Assembly (NCBI GenBank): GCA_963846915.1
Contig: CAWJXV010000004.1
Span: 558,001 to 622,000 of the forward strand
Direction of reading: 5' to 3'
DNA length: 64,000 bases
Source of the DNA: PALSA-612 sp963846915
GTDB taxonomy: Bacteria; Actinomycetota; Thermoleophilia; Gaiellales; Gaiellaceae
This document shows positions 19,112 through 27,381 of this stretch, one piece after another (positions within the stretch are counted from its first letter, which is position 1; each line of letters begins with the position of its first letter). The notes under the pieces are model-generated. The model saw nothing but the letters and a program-made list of their open reading frames with translations. It ran no database searches and was not told the DNA's origin. Position numbers and translations under genes: made by a program.

Positions 19112-20369
19112 ATGGCGCGCGCACAGCTTCTCGTTCACGAGCGAGTCGGTCACCGAGGGCCATCCGGACAAGGTCGCCGACCAGATCTCCGACGCCGTCC
19201 TCGACGCCGTCCTCACCGACGATCCCGACGGCCGCGTCGCCTGCGAGACGCTCGTCACGACCGGCCTCGTCGTCGTCGCCGGCGAGATCTCGACACAGAC
19301 CTACGTGGACATCCCGACGCTCGTGCGCACGAAGGTGCGCGAGATCGGCTACGACCGTGCCAAGTACGGGTTCGACGCCGAGACGTGCGGCGTCATCGTC
19401 GCGATCGACGAGCAGTCGTCCGACATCGCGCAGGGCGTCGACACGGCCTACGAGGTGCAGCACGACCCCGGCGACGACGATCCGCTCGACCGCACCGGCG
19501 CCGGCGACCAGGGGATGATGTTCGGCTACGCGTGCCGGGAGACCGACGAGCTGATGCCGCTGCCGATCACGCTCGCGCACCGGATCTGCAAGCGGCTCGC
19601 CGAGGTCCGGAAAGCGAACGTGCTCCCCTACCTGCGGCCCGACGGCAAGGCTCAGGTCACGGTCCGCTACGAGGTCGACGAGCACGGCCGGCAGCGCCCC
19701 GTCGAGATCGAGCGCGTGCTCGTCTCCGCACAGCACCGCGAGGGCCTCGACATCGACACGCTGCTCAAGCCCGACATCGTCGAGCACGTCATCCGCCCGA
19801 TCATGCCGCACGGCCTCTTCGACGAGAGCAGGCTCGAGGAGCGCGACTTCGTCCTCGTCAATCCGACCGGCCGCTTCGTCCGCGGCGGGCCGATGGGTGA
19901 CACGGGCGTGACCGGCCGGAAGATCATCGTCGACACCTACGGCGGCGCGGCCAGGCACGGAGGAGGCGCCTTCTCGGGCAAGGATCCGACGAAGGTCGAC
20001 CGCTCGGCGGCCTATGCCGCCCGCTACGCGGCCAAGAACGTGGTCGCCGCGGGCCTGGCGGAGCGCTGCGAGCTCCAGATCGCCTACGCGATCGGCGTCG
20101 CCCGCCCGATGTCGATCCAGGTCGAGTGCTTCGGGACGGAGACGCTGCCGGTGACGCAGATCGAGGCGCTCGTCCGCGAGCACATCGACCTCCGCCCGGC
20201 CGCGATCATCCGCGACCTCGACCTCAGGCGCCCGATCTATGCGAAGACGGCGGCCTACGGCCACTTCGGCCGCGACGACCACGACTTCACGTGGGAGAAG
20301 ACCGACAAGGCGGACGTCCTCCGCACCGCCGCCGGCCTCGCCGCTCCGGCCGCGACGACCTCCGCGTAG
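19112..20369 (+). CDS. metK: S-adenosylmethionine synthetase (one frameshift near the start)
   Basis: It makes S-adenosylmethionine from ATP and methionine. After the ATG an extra base near 19131 breaks the frame; skipping it yields the universal FSFTSESVTEGHPDKVADQISD. From there to the stop the frame is clean: GAGDQGMMFGYACRET, NPTGRFVRGGPMGDTGVTGRKIIVDTYGG, HGGGAFSGKDPTKVDRSAAY. Length about 418 residues is normal. This is the right-hand border of the indel block. TACCCT lies nine bases before the ATG. Confidence 0.96.
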
Positions 20370-20385
20370 CCCGGACAGACCGCGG

Positions 20386-20391
20386 TAACGT
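20386..20391 (+). promoter_or_regulatory. -10 element (TAACGT) for leaderless membrane-anchored gene
   Basis: TAACGT is followed by six bases and then the GTG at 20398. No Shine-Dalgarno sequence is present. Confidence 0.45.
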
Positions 20392-20397
20392 CTAGCC

Positions 20398-20919
20398 GTG
20401 CGTCTCTATCTGGGCGCGGGGCTGCTGGTCGCAGTGGTTCTGGGAGGCGTTTGGATCGTGCTCGCGCTCACCTTCAGCCGGTCGGGCGGCAGTGCGGATG
20501 CGTACACGAAGTCAGCCGCATGCCTGCGTCGCGACCCTTCGTTGGCGGGCGATCGCGCCGATGCCGCGCACTACCGGGCAGCCGGACTGGAAGCGCTCGG
20601 CATCCGCTGGCGGCAGGTGCGTGCCGTCGCGCTGTTCGACGACTCGCTCTCGGCCGAGTCCGTGACGAGGGAGGAGGCGCGGATCTCCGCCGCCATGGGC
20701 CATCGGGGAGCCTCGCCCGACGAGATCGCGGCCCGTCTGCAGAAACAGGACAACGTCGCGCTCTTCTACGTCAACCGGTCGCCCTCCCAGTCGGCGGAGT
20801 CCGCGATCGGGCGCTGCGTCTACCTCGTCCACTACAACCGGGTCGCGTCCTTTCTCGGCCTGTACATCTCCCCGCATGCGGAGCGACCCTTCCTACCGGG
20901 CGCTCGCCGCGAGGATTGA
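20398..20919 (+). CDS. Membrane-anchored protein of unknown function
   Basis: The 173-residue product starts with one hydrophobic helix (LYLGAGLLVAVVLGGVWIVLALTF) followed by an extracytoplasmic domain of about 145 residues. That domain has two cysteines (near residues 42 and 140) that could form a disulfide. No family is recognised. It ends two bases from the convergent repressor gene. Confidence 0.6.
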   Translation: MRLYLGAGLLVAVVLGGVWIVLALTFSRSGGSADAYTKSAACLRRDPSLAGDRADAAHYRAAGLEALGIRWRQVRAVALFDDSLSAESVTREEARISAAMGHRGASPDEIAARLQKQDNVALFYVNRSPSQSAESAIGRCVYLVHYNRVASFLGLYISPHAERPFLPGARRED

Positions 20920-20920
20920 G

Positions 20921-21595
20921 TCAGGCCGCGCGGCGAACGAACAGGCCTGACGCCTGCTTGTCGGCGATCGAGCGGGGCTCGCCGCCTGCGAGGACGCTCA
21001 TCGTGTCGCCGTCCGAGCCGGAGACCTCGACTGACGTGCCCGGTGCAAAGCCCTGGTCATAGAACCAGTGCAGGAGCTCACCGTCGTGCTCGGCGAGCCT
21101 GACGACGGTCGCCCGGTCGCCTGGCTCGAGATCGGAGAGCGCCACGAGCTCCCGGTTCTCGGCCTGCTCGAAGTCGGTGTCGACGGGCCAGCCGTGCGGG
21201 CAGCGGTCGGGGTTGCCGAGGCGCTCGGCGATCCGCTCGATCATCTCGTCCGTGAACGTGTCGCCGAGCTCGTCGGCCTGCACGTGGGACTCGGCGGCCG
21301 TGTAGCCCATGAAGTCCGTCAGGAAACGCTCGATGATCCGGTGCTTGCGGACGACCTTCTGCGCGCGCTCGATGCCGAGCGGGGTGAGGATCGCCTCCTT
21401 CTGCTCGCCGCGCTCGACGAGACCCTCGGCCTCGAGGCGCTTCAGCATCTCGCCGGCCGAGGCGCGCGAGACGCCGAGCATCTCGGCGACGCGCGACGCG
21501 ATCGCGGCCGAGCCAGTTGCGGGGTGGTACTCGCCGATCGGGAAGGCGAGGAAGTAGATCGTCTCGAGATAGTCGTCGACCGAATGACCCGCCAT
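20921..21595 (-). CDS. DtxR/MntR-family metal-dependent repressor
   Basis: A 224-residue regulator with the three-part DtxR layout. The winged helix is residues 1-70 (SVDDYLETIYFLAF, VAEMLGVSRASAGEMLKRLEAEGLV). The metal-binding dimerisation domain is about 70-145 (VRKHRIIERFLTDFMGY, HVQADELGDTFTDEMIERI, with Glu/His/Cys ligands). A C-terminal SH3-like FeoA domain is about 150-224. It is divergent from a ZIP transporter and flanked by two matching palindromes, so autoregulation and control of metal uptake are likely. Whether iron, manganese or zinc is sensed is not clear. Confidence 0.88.
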   Translation of the reverse strand: MAGHSVDDYLETIYFLAFPIGEYHPATGSAAIASRVAEMLGVSRASAGEMLKRLEAEGLVERGEQKEAILTPLGIERAQKVVRKHRIIERFLTDFMGYTAAESHVQADELGDTFTDEMIERIAERLGNPDRCPHGWPVDTDFEQAENRELVALSDLEPGDRATVVRLAEHDGELLHWFYDQGFAPGTSVEVSGSDGDTMSVLAGGEPRSIADKQASGLFVRRAA

Positions 21596-21602
21596 CGGGT
21601 CG

Positions 21603-21608
21603 ACTATA
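21603..21608 (-). promoter_or_regulatory. -10 element (TATAGT) of the repressor gene
   Basis: On the minus strand TATAGT ends seven bases before the ATG at 21595. The matching -35 position falls inside the first palindrome (21625-21642), so the repressor could occlude its own promoter. Confidence 0.5.
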
Positions 21609-21624
21609 GACGACGCCTCGAGCC

Positions 21625-21642
21625 TGTAAGGCTTGCCTTACA
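21625..21642. promoter_or_regulatory. DtxR-family operator 1
   Basis: TGTAAGGCTTGCCTTACA is a near-perfect 18-bp palindrome between the divergent repressor and ZIP genes. It shares TAAGG-N4-CCTTA with the second copy 29 bases to the right. Confidence 0.7.
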
Positions 21643-21653
21643 CCGACGACCCC

Positions 21654-21671
21654 TGTAAGGTGCGCCTTACA
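21654..21671. promoter_or_regulatory. DtxR-family operator 2, abutting the ZIP start codon
   Basis: TGTAAGGTGCGCCTTACA repeats the operator 1 sequence and ends one base before the GTG start of the transporter. A bound repressor would cover the start-proximal promoter or block a leaderless transcript. Confidence 0.7.
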
Positions 21672-21672
21672 C

Positions 21673-22518
21673 GTGAGCACGTCGCAAATCCTGTTACTGG
21701 GCGCGATCGCGGGGTCGACGATCTTCATCGGGCTTCCGATCGGCCGGGTCCGGAACGCCAGCATGGCGCTCAAGGTGACGCTCAGCGCGACCGCCACCGG
21801 CATCCTCCTCTTCCTGCTCTACGACGTCCTCGCAAACGGCGTCGAGCCCGTCGACAACTCGCTGAAGGCGGCCGTACACGACGGGGGCTCGTGGGGCGAC
21901 TTCATCGGCCTCGCGGCCCTGCTCGCGCTCGGCTTCGGCGTCGGCCTTCTCGGCCTCGTCTACTACGACCGCTGGATGGCGCGCGAGCGCGCCAAGAGCC
22001 TGCTCGGCCCGGGCGCGGCCTCCGCGGCCGAGTTCGAGCCGTCGTGGATCCACGGGATGTCGAGCGCCAGCTGGCTCGCCGTCCTGATCGCGACCGGCAT
22101 CGGGCTGCACAACTTCGCCGAGGGTCTCGCCATCGGGCAGTCGGCGGCACTCGGCGAGACGAGCCTCGCGCTCGTGCTGATCATCGGCTTCGCGCTCCAC
22201 AACGGCACCGAGGGCTTCGGCATCGTCGCTCCGCTCGCCGGCGACAGCGAGCGGCCGAGCTGGCGGTTCCTGATCCTGCTCGGGATCATCGGCGGTGGCC
22301 CGACCTTCTTCGGCACGCTCGTCGGCCAGGCCTGGACGAGCACCGCCGTCTCGGTCTGCTTCCTCGCCCTCGCGGCCGGCTCGATCCTCTACGTCGTCAT
22401 GCAGCTGATCCAGGTGAACGCCAGGCTCGGCCACAAGACGCTCGTCGCGTGGGGCATGTTCGGCGGCCTCGTGCTCGGCTTCGCCACCGACTTCATCCTC
22501 TCCGCAGTCGGCACCTAG
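21673..22518 (+). CDS. ZIP-family metal transporter
   Basis: A 281-residue membrane protein with about eight hydrophobic helices. Two helices carry the paired metal-binding motifs: HNFAEGLAIGQSAALGE (near residue 143) and HNGTEGFGI (near 176), the HNxxEG signature of ZIP permeases that import divalent metals. A cytoplasmic loop of about 40 residues precedes them. It is divergent from the DtxR-family repressor with two operators between, so it is probably shut off when the metal is plentiful. There is no room for a Shine-Dalgarno site beyond operator 2. Confidence 0.88.
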   Translation: MSTSQILLLGAIAGSTIFIGLPIGRVRNASMALKVTLSATATGILLFLLYDVLANGVEPVDNSLKAAVHDGGSWGDFIGLAALLALGFGVGLLGLVYYDRWMARERAKSLLGPGAASAAEFEPSWIHGMSSASWLAVLIATGIGLHNFAEGLAIGQSAALGETSLALVLIIGFALHNGTEGFGIVAPLAGDSERPSWRFLILLGIIGGGPTFFGTLVGQAWTSTAVSVCFLALAAGSILYVVMQLIQVNARLGHKTLVAWGMFGGLVLGFATDFILSAVGT

Positions 22519-22620
22519 GCACCGGGGGAAACGGCCGGTTTCCCCCGTGAGCCCCCTTCCCCTTGTGGTCGCGTCGCCGTCGTTGTGAGCTACGCCCGGG
22601 CGAAGCCCGGGCTCCGCCGC
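22519..22620. repeat. Dispersed composite hairpin repeat (modules A and B)
   Basis: Module A (22523-22563) is a hairpin with arms CGGGGGAAAC and GTTTCCCCCG, followed by TGAGCCCCCTTCCCC. Module B (about 22584-22620) contains GAGCTACGCCCGGGC, a short loop and AAGCCCGGGCTCCGCCGC, another hairpin. The same A-spacer-B layout occurs, inverted, at 50430-50537. It follows the ZIP gene and probably ends its transcript. Confidence 0.7.
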
Positions 22621-22652
22621 GGATCGAAGTGCGTGGCACTTGGAGGTAGGAC

Positions 22653-22658
22653 TAGCCT
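22653..22658 (+). promoter_or_regulatory. -10 element (TAGCCT) for leaderless GNAT gene
   Basis: TAGCCT is followed by six bases and then the GTG at 22665. Confidence 0.45.
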
Positions 22659-22664
22659 CTTGAC

Positions 22665-23207
22665 GTGAACGAGCCACGCCTCGAGACGGAGCGGCTCATC
22701 TTGCGGGTGCCCCGCCTCGACGATGCAGCTGCCGCGGCCGAGATGCTCGGCGACCCCGACGTGATGAAGTTCCTCGGCGGTAGCACGGTGTCGGCTGAGG
22801 ACGCGCCCGCCGTCGTGGAGAAGTGGCTCGAGCGCTGGGAGCGCCACGGTGTCGGCCCCTTCGTCCTCGAGCACGGGAAGGACGGTCGCTTCCTCGGTCG
22901 GACCGGGATCCTCGTCTGGGACACGCGCACATGGGTGCACGCCTCGCCGGACGCGGGAGAGCACGCGCAGCCCGAGCTCGGCTGGGCGCTCGCGCGGGGC
23001 GCCTGGGGCAACGGCTACGCGACCGAGGCGGCGCGTGCGGTGCGCGACTGGGCGAGGTCAGAACGCGGCGTCGGTCATCTGATCTCGCTCATCGTCCCCG
23101 ACAACCTTGCGTCGCAGCGGGTGGCCGAGCGGCTCGGAGCCGGGCCTACCGAAACGGTCAGCCTGTCCGACTCGGGCGACGCGGTCGTCTGGGTGCATCC
23201 CCGCTAG
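22665..23207 (+). CDS. GNAT-family N-acetyltransferase (RimJ/RimL type)
   Basis: A 180-residue acyl-CoA-dependent acetyltransferase. The N-terminus RLETERLILRVPRLDDAAA and the acetyl-CoA-binding stretch WALARGAWGNGYATEAARAVRDWA (about residues 105-128) are typical of the RimJ/RimL group, as is the later NLASQRVAERLGA. The acceptor, a protein N-terminus or a small amine, is not determinable. It stands alone between the composite repeat and priA. Confidence 0.85.
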   Translation: MNEPRLETERLILRVPRLDDAAAAAEMLGDPDVMKFLGGSTVSAEDAPAVVEKWLERWERHGVGPFVLEHGKDGRFLGRTGILVWDTRTWVHASPDAGEHAQPELGWALARGAWGNGYATEAARAVRDWARSERGVGHLISLIVPDNLASQRVAERLGAGPTETVSLSDSGDAVVWVHPR

Positions 23208-23235
23208 CGGGCTCTTCGAGGGCCGACGCGAGGGC

Positions 23236-23241
23236 TAGGCT
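23236..23241 (+). promoter_or_regulatory. -10 element (TAGGCT) for leaderless priA
   Basis: TAGGCT is followed by six bases and then the GTG at 23248. Confidence 0.45.
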
Positions 23242-23247
23242 CGACCG

Positions 23248-25170
23248 GTGCGCTTCGCGTCCGTCTATCCGCTCGTCTCGGCCCGATCGCTGGCGCGACT
23301 GTTCACGTACGAGGTGGGGGACGAGATCGGGAAGGGGGCGGTGCTCTCGGTGCAGTTCGGCGCTGCGAAGCGGCGTGGCGTCGTGGTCGCACTGGAGCAG
23401 GAGCCTCCCGACGGGGTCGACCCGATCGCGGCCGGGCGCGTGCTCGACGAGCTTCCGCCCGCCCTCGTCGACCTCGCGCTCTGGACGGCCGACTACTACG
23501 GCTCGACGCCGGCCCGCGCGCTCGCGCTCGTCGCGCCTCCGAAGCCGGCGCGCCGCGGCGAGCGGAAGCGCCCGAGCAACGACTACGCGCTCGGCGGCGA
23601 GGCCGAGCCGCCCGAGCTGAGCGGCCCGCAGCGCGCCGCGCTCGAGCGGATCGAGGCCGCTGTCTCCGCCGGCGGTGGGCACTTCCTGCTCTACGGCGCG
23701 ACCGGGAGCGGCAAGACGGAGGTGTACCTCCAGGCGTGCGCGCAGGCGATCGCGCGCGGCCTGGGCGCGATCGTGCTCGTCCCCGAGATCGCGATGACGC
23801 CGCAGACACTCGGTCGCTTTCGAGCCCGGTTCGGCGACCGCGTCGCGGTTCTGCACTCAGGGCTCAGCGAGGCCGAGCGTCGCGACGAGCGTGAGCGAAT
23901 CGCGTCCGGCCAAGCCCCCGTCGTCGTCGGGGCGCGCTCGGCCGTCTTCGCACCCGTGCCGCGGCTCGGGCTCGTCTGCGTGGACGAGGAGCACGATCCC
24001 TCCTACAAGCAGGAGTCGGACCCGCGTTACGACGCGCGCACCGTCGCCGCCAAGCGGGCGGCGCTCGAGGGCGCCGTCGCCCTCTACGGCTCGGCGACGC
24101 CGCGCCCCGAGAGCTGGGCGCGGCTCGAGCGGATCGAGCTCGGCGCCCGGCTCGGCGCGGCCCTCCCGCCCGTGACCATCGTGGACATGCGCCGGGAGGG
24201 CGGCTATCCGCTCTCCGCGCCGCTGCTCTCGGAGCTCGCGCGCGTGGAGCGGGAGGGCGGCAAGGCGATCCTGCTCCTGAACCGCCGCGGGCTCGTGCCT
24301 GCGCTCCACTGCCGCGACTGCGGCGAGACCCGCCGCTGCGAGCAGTGCGACGTCGCACTCGTGCTCCACGGCGACGGGTCGCTCCGCTGCCACCACTGCG
24401 GCGCGCTCCAGGCCACGAGCGAGCTCTGCCCCGCCTGCGGCTCGCCGGAGCTCGTACGTGTCGGCGCCGGCACGCAGCGCCTCGAACGCGAGCTCGAGCA
24501 GCAGGTGCCGGGCCTGGAGCGCATCCGGCTCGACTCGGACACCGTCGCGCACCCCGCGGCGCTTCAGAAGGCGCTCGAGCGCTTCGCCGCCGCCGACCGC
24601 GCCGTGCTCCTCGGAACGCAGATGGTGGCGAAGGGCCATCACTTCGGAGACGTGTCGCTCGCGGCCGTCGTCGACGCCGACACGGGGCTCGCGATGCCGG
24701 ACTTCCGCGCCGAGGAACGCACGTTCCAGCTGATCACCCAGCTCGCCGGCCGGAGCGGCCGCACCGCGCCGGGCCGGGTCATCGTCCAGACGTTCCAGCC
24801 GGACTCGCGCGCGGTTCTCTTCGCGGCGCGGCACGACGTCGCCGGCTTCCTGGCCGAGGAGCTCCGCCGCCGCGAGGAGCTCGGCTATCCGCCGTACCGG
24901 CACGTCGTGCGGGCGCTCGTCTCCGGCCCGGATGCGGAGGACCCGATCCGGCTGCTCGAGGAGATCCGCGCAGGGCTCGGCGACGCCGACGCGATCGGGC
25001 CGGCGCCGCTCCTGCGCCTCCGCGGCCGCCATCGCGCCCAGCTGATCGCCAAGACCGCCGAGCCCCGGCGAGTCGCCTCCACGATCGCCCGTCTGCTCGC
25101 CGCCGCGGCCCCGGCGATGCGGCGCGCCGGCCTCCACGCGGTCGTGGACGTCGATCCGCAGAGCCTGTAG
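23248..25170 (+). CDS. priA: Primosomal replication restart helicase PriA
   Basis: A 640-residue superfamily 2 helicase that reloads the replisome at stalled forks. It has an N-terminal DNA-binding domain (1-110), Walker A GATGSGKTEVYLQ (about 151), DEEH box VDEEHDPSYKQ, and a zinc-binding module with pairs of cysteines (CRDCG, CEQC, CHHC, CPAC, about 350-405). The second helicase lobe includes LLGTQMVAKGHHF and QLAGRSGR. All motifs look intact, so it is probably an active helicase, unlike mycobacterial PriA, which is described as degenerate. A hairpin follows the stop. Confidence 0.95.
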   Translation: MRFASVYPLVSARSLARLFTYEVGDEIGKGAVLSVQFGAAKRRGVVVALEQEPPDGVDPIAAGRVLDELPPALVDLALWTADYYGSTPARALALVAPPKPARRGERKRPSNDYALGGEAEPPELSGPQRAALERIEAAVSAGGGHFLLYGATGSGKTEVYLQACAQAIARGLGAIVLVPEIAMTPQTLGRFRARFGDRVAVLHSGLSEAERRDERERIASGQAPVVVGARSAVFAPVPRLGLVCVDEEHDPSYKQESDPRYDARTVAAKRAALEGAVALYGSATPRPESWARLERIELGARLGAALPPVTIVDMRREGGYPLSAPLLSELARVEREGGKAILLLNRRGLVPALHCRDCGETRRCEQCDVALVLHGDGSLRCHHCGALQATSELCPACGSPELVRVGAGTQRLERELEQQVPGLERIRLDSDTVAHPAALQKALERFAAADRAVLLGTQMVAKGHHFGDVSLAAVVDADTGLAMPDFRAEERTFQLITQLAGRSGRTAPGRVIVQTFQPDSRAVLFAARHDVAGFLAEELRRREELGYPPYRHVVRALVSGPDAEDPIRLLEEIRAGLGDADAIGPAPLLRLRGRHRAQLIAKTAEPRRVASTIARLLAAAAPAMRRAGLHAVVDVDPQSL

Positions 25171-25183
25171 GTTCGGCTAGCCG

Positions 25184-25202
25184 CACCCCGGGACGCGGGG
25201 TG
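25184..25202 (+). terminator. Hairpin after priA
   Basis: A seven-base-pair stem CACCCCG/CGGGGTG with loop GGACG begins 14 bases after the priA stop. No T-run follows, as is common in high-GC actinobacteria. Confidence 0.5.
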
Positions 25203-25272
25203 GCTCCCTGGCCCAGCGGTACCCGCGCGGGCGACAGTTGTCCTCGACATGACACGGAAAAGGGAGCGAGCC

Positions 25273-26694
25273 ATGAAGTTCAACCAACGGGGCACGCTCG
25301 CCGTCGTCTGCCTGGCGACGGCGATGCTGATGCTCGACATCGCGGTCGTCAACACCGCGCTTTCGCACATCGCGTCCGATCTCAACTCGGGCCTCTCGGG
25401 CCTGCAGTGGATCGTCGACGCGTACACCCTCGCACTCGCCACCGTCGTCCTCACGGCGGGATCGCTGGCCGACCGACTCGGCCGCCGTCGCATCTTCCTC
25501 TGGGGGATGGCGGTCTTCACGGTGACCTCGCTCTGGTGCGCGGTCTCGACGAGCATCGCCGAGCTCGACGCCGCCCGCGCGATCCAGGGGATCGGCGCAG
25601 CGATGATGTTCGCGAGCTCGCTGGCAGTGCTCGCCGACGCGTTCCCGGCCGCAGCCGAGCGCGCGAAGGCGTTCGCGATGTACGGCGCCACGATCGGCGC
25701 CGCCTTCGCCATCGGCCCGCTCGTCGGCGGCGCGCTGACCAGCTACGTCAGCTGGCGCGCGGTCTTCTACATCAACGTTCCGCTCGGCATCGCGGCCATC
25801 GCTGCCACGTACGCATGGGTGCGCGAGTCGCACGAGACGAAGGCGCGCAGGCTCGACCTACCCGGCCAGCTGACGCTGACCGGCGGCCTGTTCCTGCTCG
25901 TCTTCGCCCTGCTCCGTGGAAACGACGAGGGCTGGTCGAGCGCCTCGATCGTGGCCTCGCTCGTCGGCTCGGCGGTGCTGATGGGCCTGTTCGTCCTCGT
26001 CGAGCTCCGCTCGCGCGAGCCGATGCTGCCGCCCGAGCTCTTCCGGCGGCCTGATTTCACCGGCGCGCAGATCGCCGCGTTCGCGATCTCGGGCTCGTTC
26101 TTCGCGCTCTTCCTGTACACGACGCTGTACCTGCAGGAGATTCTGCACCTGTCGGCGATCCAGGCCGGCCTCGTCTACCTGCCCGGCACCATGCTGATCT
26201 TCATCGTCTCCGGCGCGAGCGCCGCGCTGACGAGCAAGGTGGGGCCGTCGGTGCTCGTCGTCACGGGTCTGATGCTGGTCGCAGGGGGACTCGCGCTGAT
26301 GTTGCTCGCAGGGGCGGACTCGAGCTGGACGGCGCTGATGCCGGGCCTACTCGTCGGTTGCGTCGGCACCGGGCTCTTCAACCCGGCCGTCGTCGCGATC
26401 GCGCTCGGCTCGGTGTCGGAGGAGCAGAGCGGCCTCGCCGCGGGCACGAACGACGCGTTCCGGCAGGGCGGCATCGCCGTCGGCGTCGCGGTGTTCGGGG
26501 CGGTCGTCCCGGCCGCGTCGGCGCTCGGGGGCGGCTCGCCGACCGACTACGTCTCGGGGATGCACACTGCCGCGATCATCGGTGCCGCGCTGGCGGCGGC
26601 CGGAGCGGTCGCCTGCGCCCGCCTGTTCCGCGTCGGACTTTCCTCGTCGAGCAAGCGCCTGGCCGAGGCAGCGGCAGCAGTCGCATCGCGCTGA
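25273..26694 (+). CDS. MFS drug-efflux transporter, DHA2 (14-helix) family
   Basis: A 473-residue, 14-helix proton-driven exporter. Helix 1 carries LDIAVVNTALSHIASDLN (the DHA2 motif D1). LADRLGRRRIFL is motif A between helices 2 and 3, and IGAAFAIGPLVGGALTSYVSWRAVFYINVPLG is the antiporter motif C region. The substrate is unknown; relatives confer resistance to dyes and antibiotics. The ATG at 25273 is preferred to an upstream in-frame ATG because AAGGGAG lies just before it. No TetR-type regulator is adjacent. Confidence 0.88.
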   Translation: MKFNQRGTLAVVCLATAMLMLDIAVVNTALSHIASDLNSGLSGLQWIVDAYTLALATVVLTAGSLADRLGRRRIFLWGMAVFTVTSLWCAVSTSIAELDAARAIQGIGAAMMFASSLAVLADAFPAAAERAKAFAMYGATIGAAFAIGPLVGGALTSYVSWRAVFYINVPLGIAAIAATYAWVRESHETKARRLDLPGQLTLTGGLFLLVFALLRGNDEGWSSASIVASLVGSAVLMGLFVLVELRSREPMLPPELFRRPDFTGAQIAAFAISGSFFALFLYTTLYLQEILHLSAIQAGLVYLPGTMLIFIVSGASAALTSKVGPSVLVVTGLMLVAGGLALMLLAGADSSWTALMPGLLVGCVGTGLFNPAVVAIALGSVSEEQSGLAAGTNDAFRQGGIAVGVAVFGAVVPAASALGGGSPTDYVSGMHTAAIIGAALAAAGAVACARLFRVGLSSSSKRLAEAAAAVASR

Positions 26695-26733
26695 CCGGCT
26701 CGCAGCGCCGACAGTGCACAACCCGGTTTCGAG

Positions 26734-26754
26734 GGCCCGCCGCGAGCGGGCCTT
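26734..26754 (+). terminator. Hairpin after the MFS gene
   Basis: Stem GGCCCGC / GCGGGCC with loop CGCGA, followed by TTCGGGCG, about 40 bases after the transporter stop. Confidence 0.55.
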
Positions 26755-26772
26755 CGGGCGTCCGGGCCGAAT

Positions 26773-26778
26773 TACACT
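26773..26778 (+). promoter_or_regulatory. -10 element (TACACT) for leaderless def operon
   Basis: TACACT is followed by six bases and then the GTG of def (26785), the first gene of a tightly packed four-gene run. Confidence 0.5.
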
Positions 26779-26784
26779 GACGGT

Positions 26785-27378
26785 GTGGCCGAGGAGCACG
26801 GACAGGTCAAAGAGGAAACCACCGGCAAGCGGGATCCCGAGCGCGAGGCGCGCCGGCGGCTGGCCCTGGCGCAGATCCGCCAGTACCCCGATCCGTCGCT
26901 GCGCCTCCGTGCGGCCGAGATCGAGACCGTCGACGACGAGCTGCGCAGCCTGGTCGGCCGCATGCTCGCGCTGATGGAGGAGGCGAGCGGCATCGGCCTC
27001 GCCGCAACCCAGGTCGGCGTGCTGCGGCGCCTGTTCGTCTGCCAGCTCGGCGAGGACGAGGACGAGCCCGATCTCCGCGCGTTCGTGAATCCGGTCGTGA
27101 CGCCGCTCGGCGACGAGCGCGAGAGCGCCGACGAGGGGTGCCTCTCCCTGCAGGAGGTCCTCGTCCCGGTCGAGCGGCCGACGCGCATTGCGATCGAGGC
27201 GACCGATCTCGACGGCGCTTCGGTGCGCCTGGAGCTCGAGGGGCTCGACGCCCGCGTCGTGCAGCACGAGGTCGACCACCTCGACGGCATCCTGATCATC
27301 GACCGGACGACCGACGAGGCGCGGCGCGGGGCGCTCGCGACGCTCCGGCCCAAGCCGGCGCTCGCCGGCCGCGCCTAG
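26785..27378 (+). CDS. def: Peptide deformylase
   Basis: It removes the formyl group from nascent N-terminal methionine. All three metallo-site motifs are visible: GIGLAATQVG (about residue 73), EGCLSLQE (about 118, with the metal-ligand Cys) and QHEVDHLDG (about 158, HExxH). The 30-residue acidic N-terminal extension before LAQIRQYPDPSLR is longer than usual. It is followed after three bases by fmt, the enzyme that adds the formyl group to initiator tRNA. Confidence 0.96.
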   Translation: MAEEHGQVKEETTGKRDPEREARRRLALAQIRQYPDPSLRLRAAEIETVDDELRSLVGRMLALMEEASGIGLAATQVGVLRRLFVCQLGEDEDEPDLRAFVNPVVTPLGDERESADEGCLSLQEVLVPVERPTRIAIEATDLDGASVRLELEGLDARVVQHEVDHLDGILIIDRTTDEARRGALATLRPKPALAGRA

Positions 27379-27381
27379 GAC

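Noticed and set aside
5825..19131. Programmed ribosomal frameshifting as the cause of the many frame changes
   Set aside because: There are about fifty sites of both signs, without a common slippery sequence or downstream structure, in unrelated housekeeping genes. Technical error is far simpler.
18009..20282. Long minus-strand open frame (757 codons) opposite gpsA and metK
   Set aside because: Antisense shadow of metK, which has full motif support on the plus strand.
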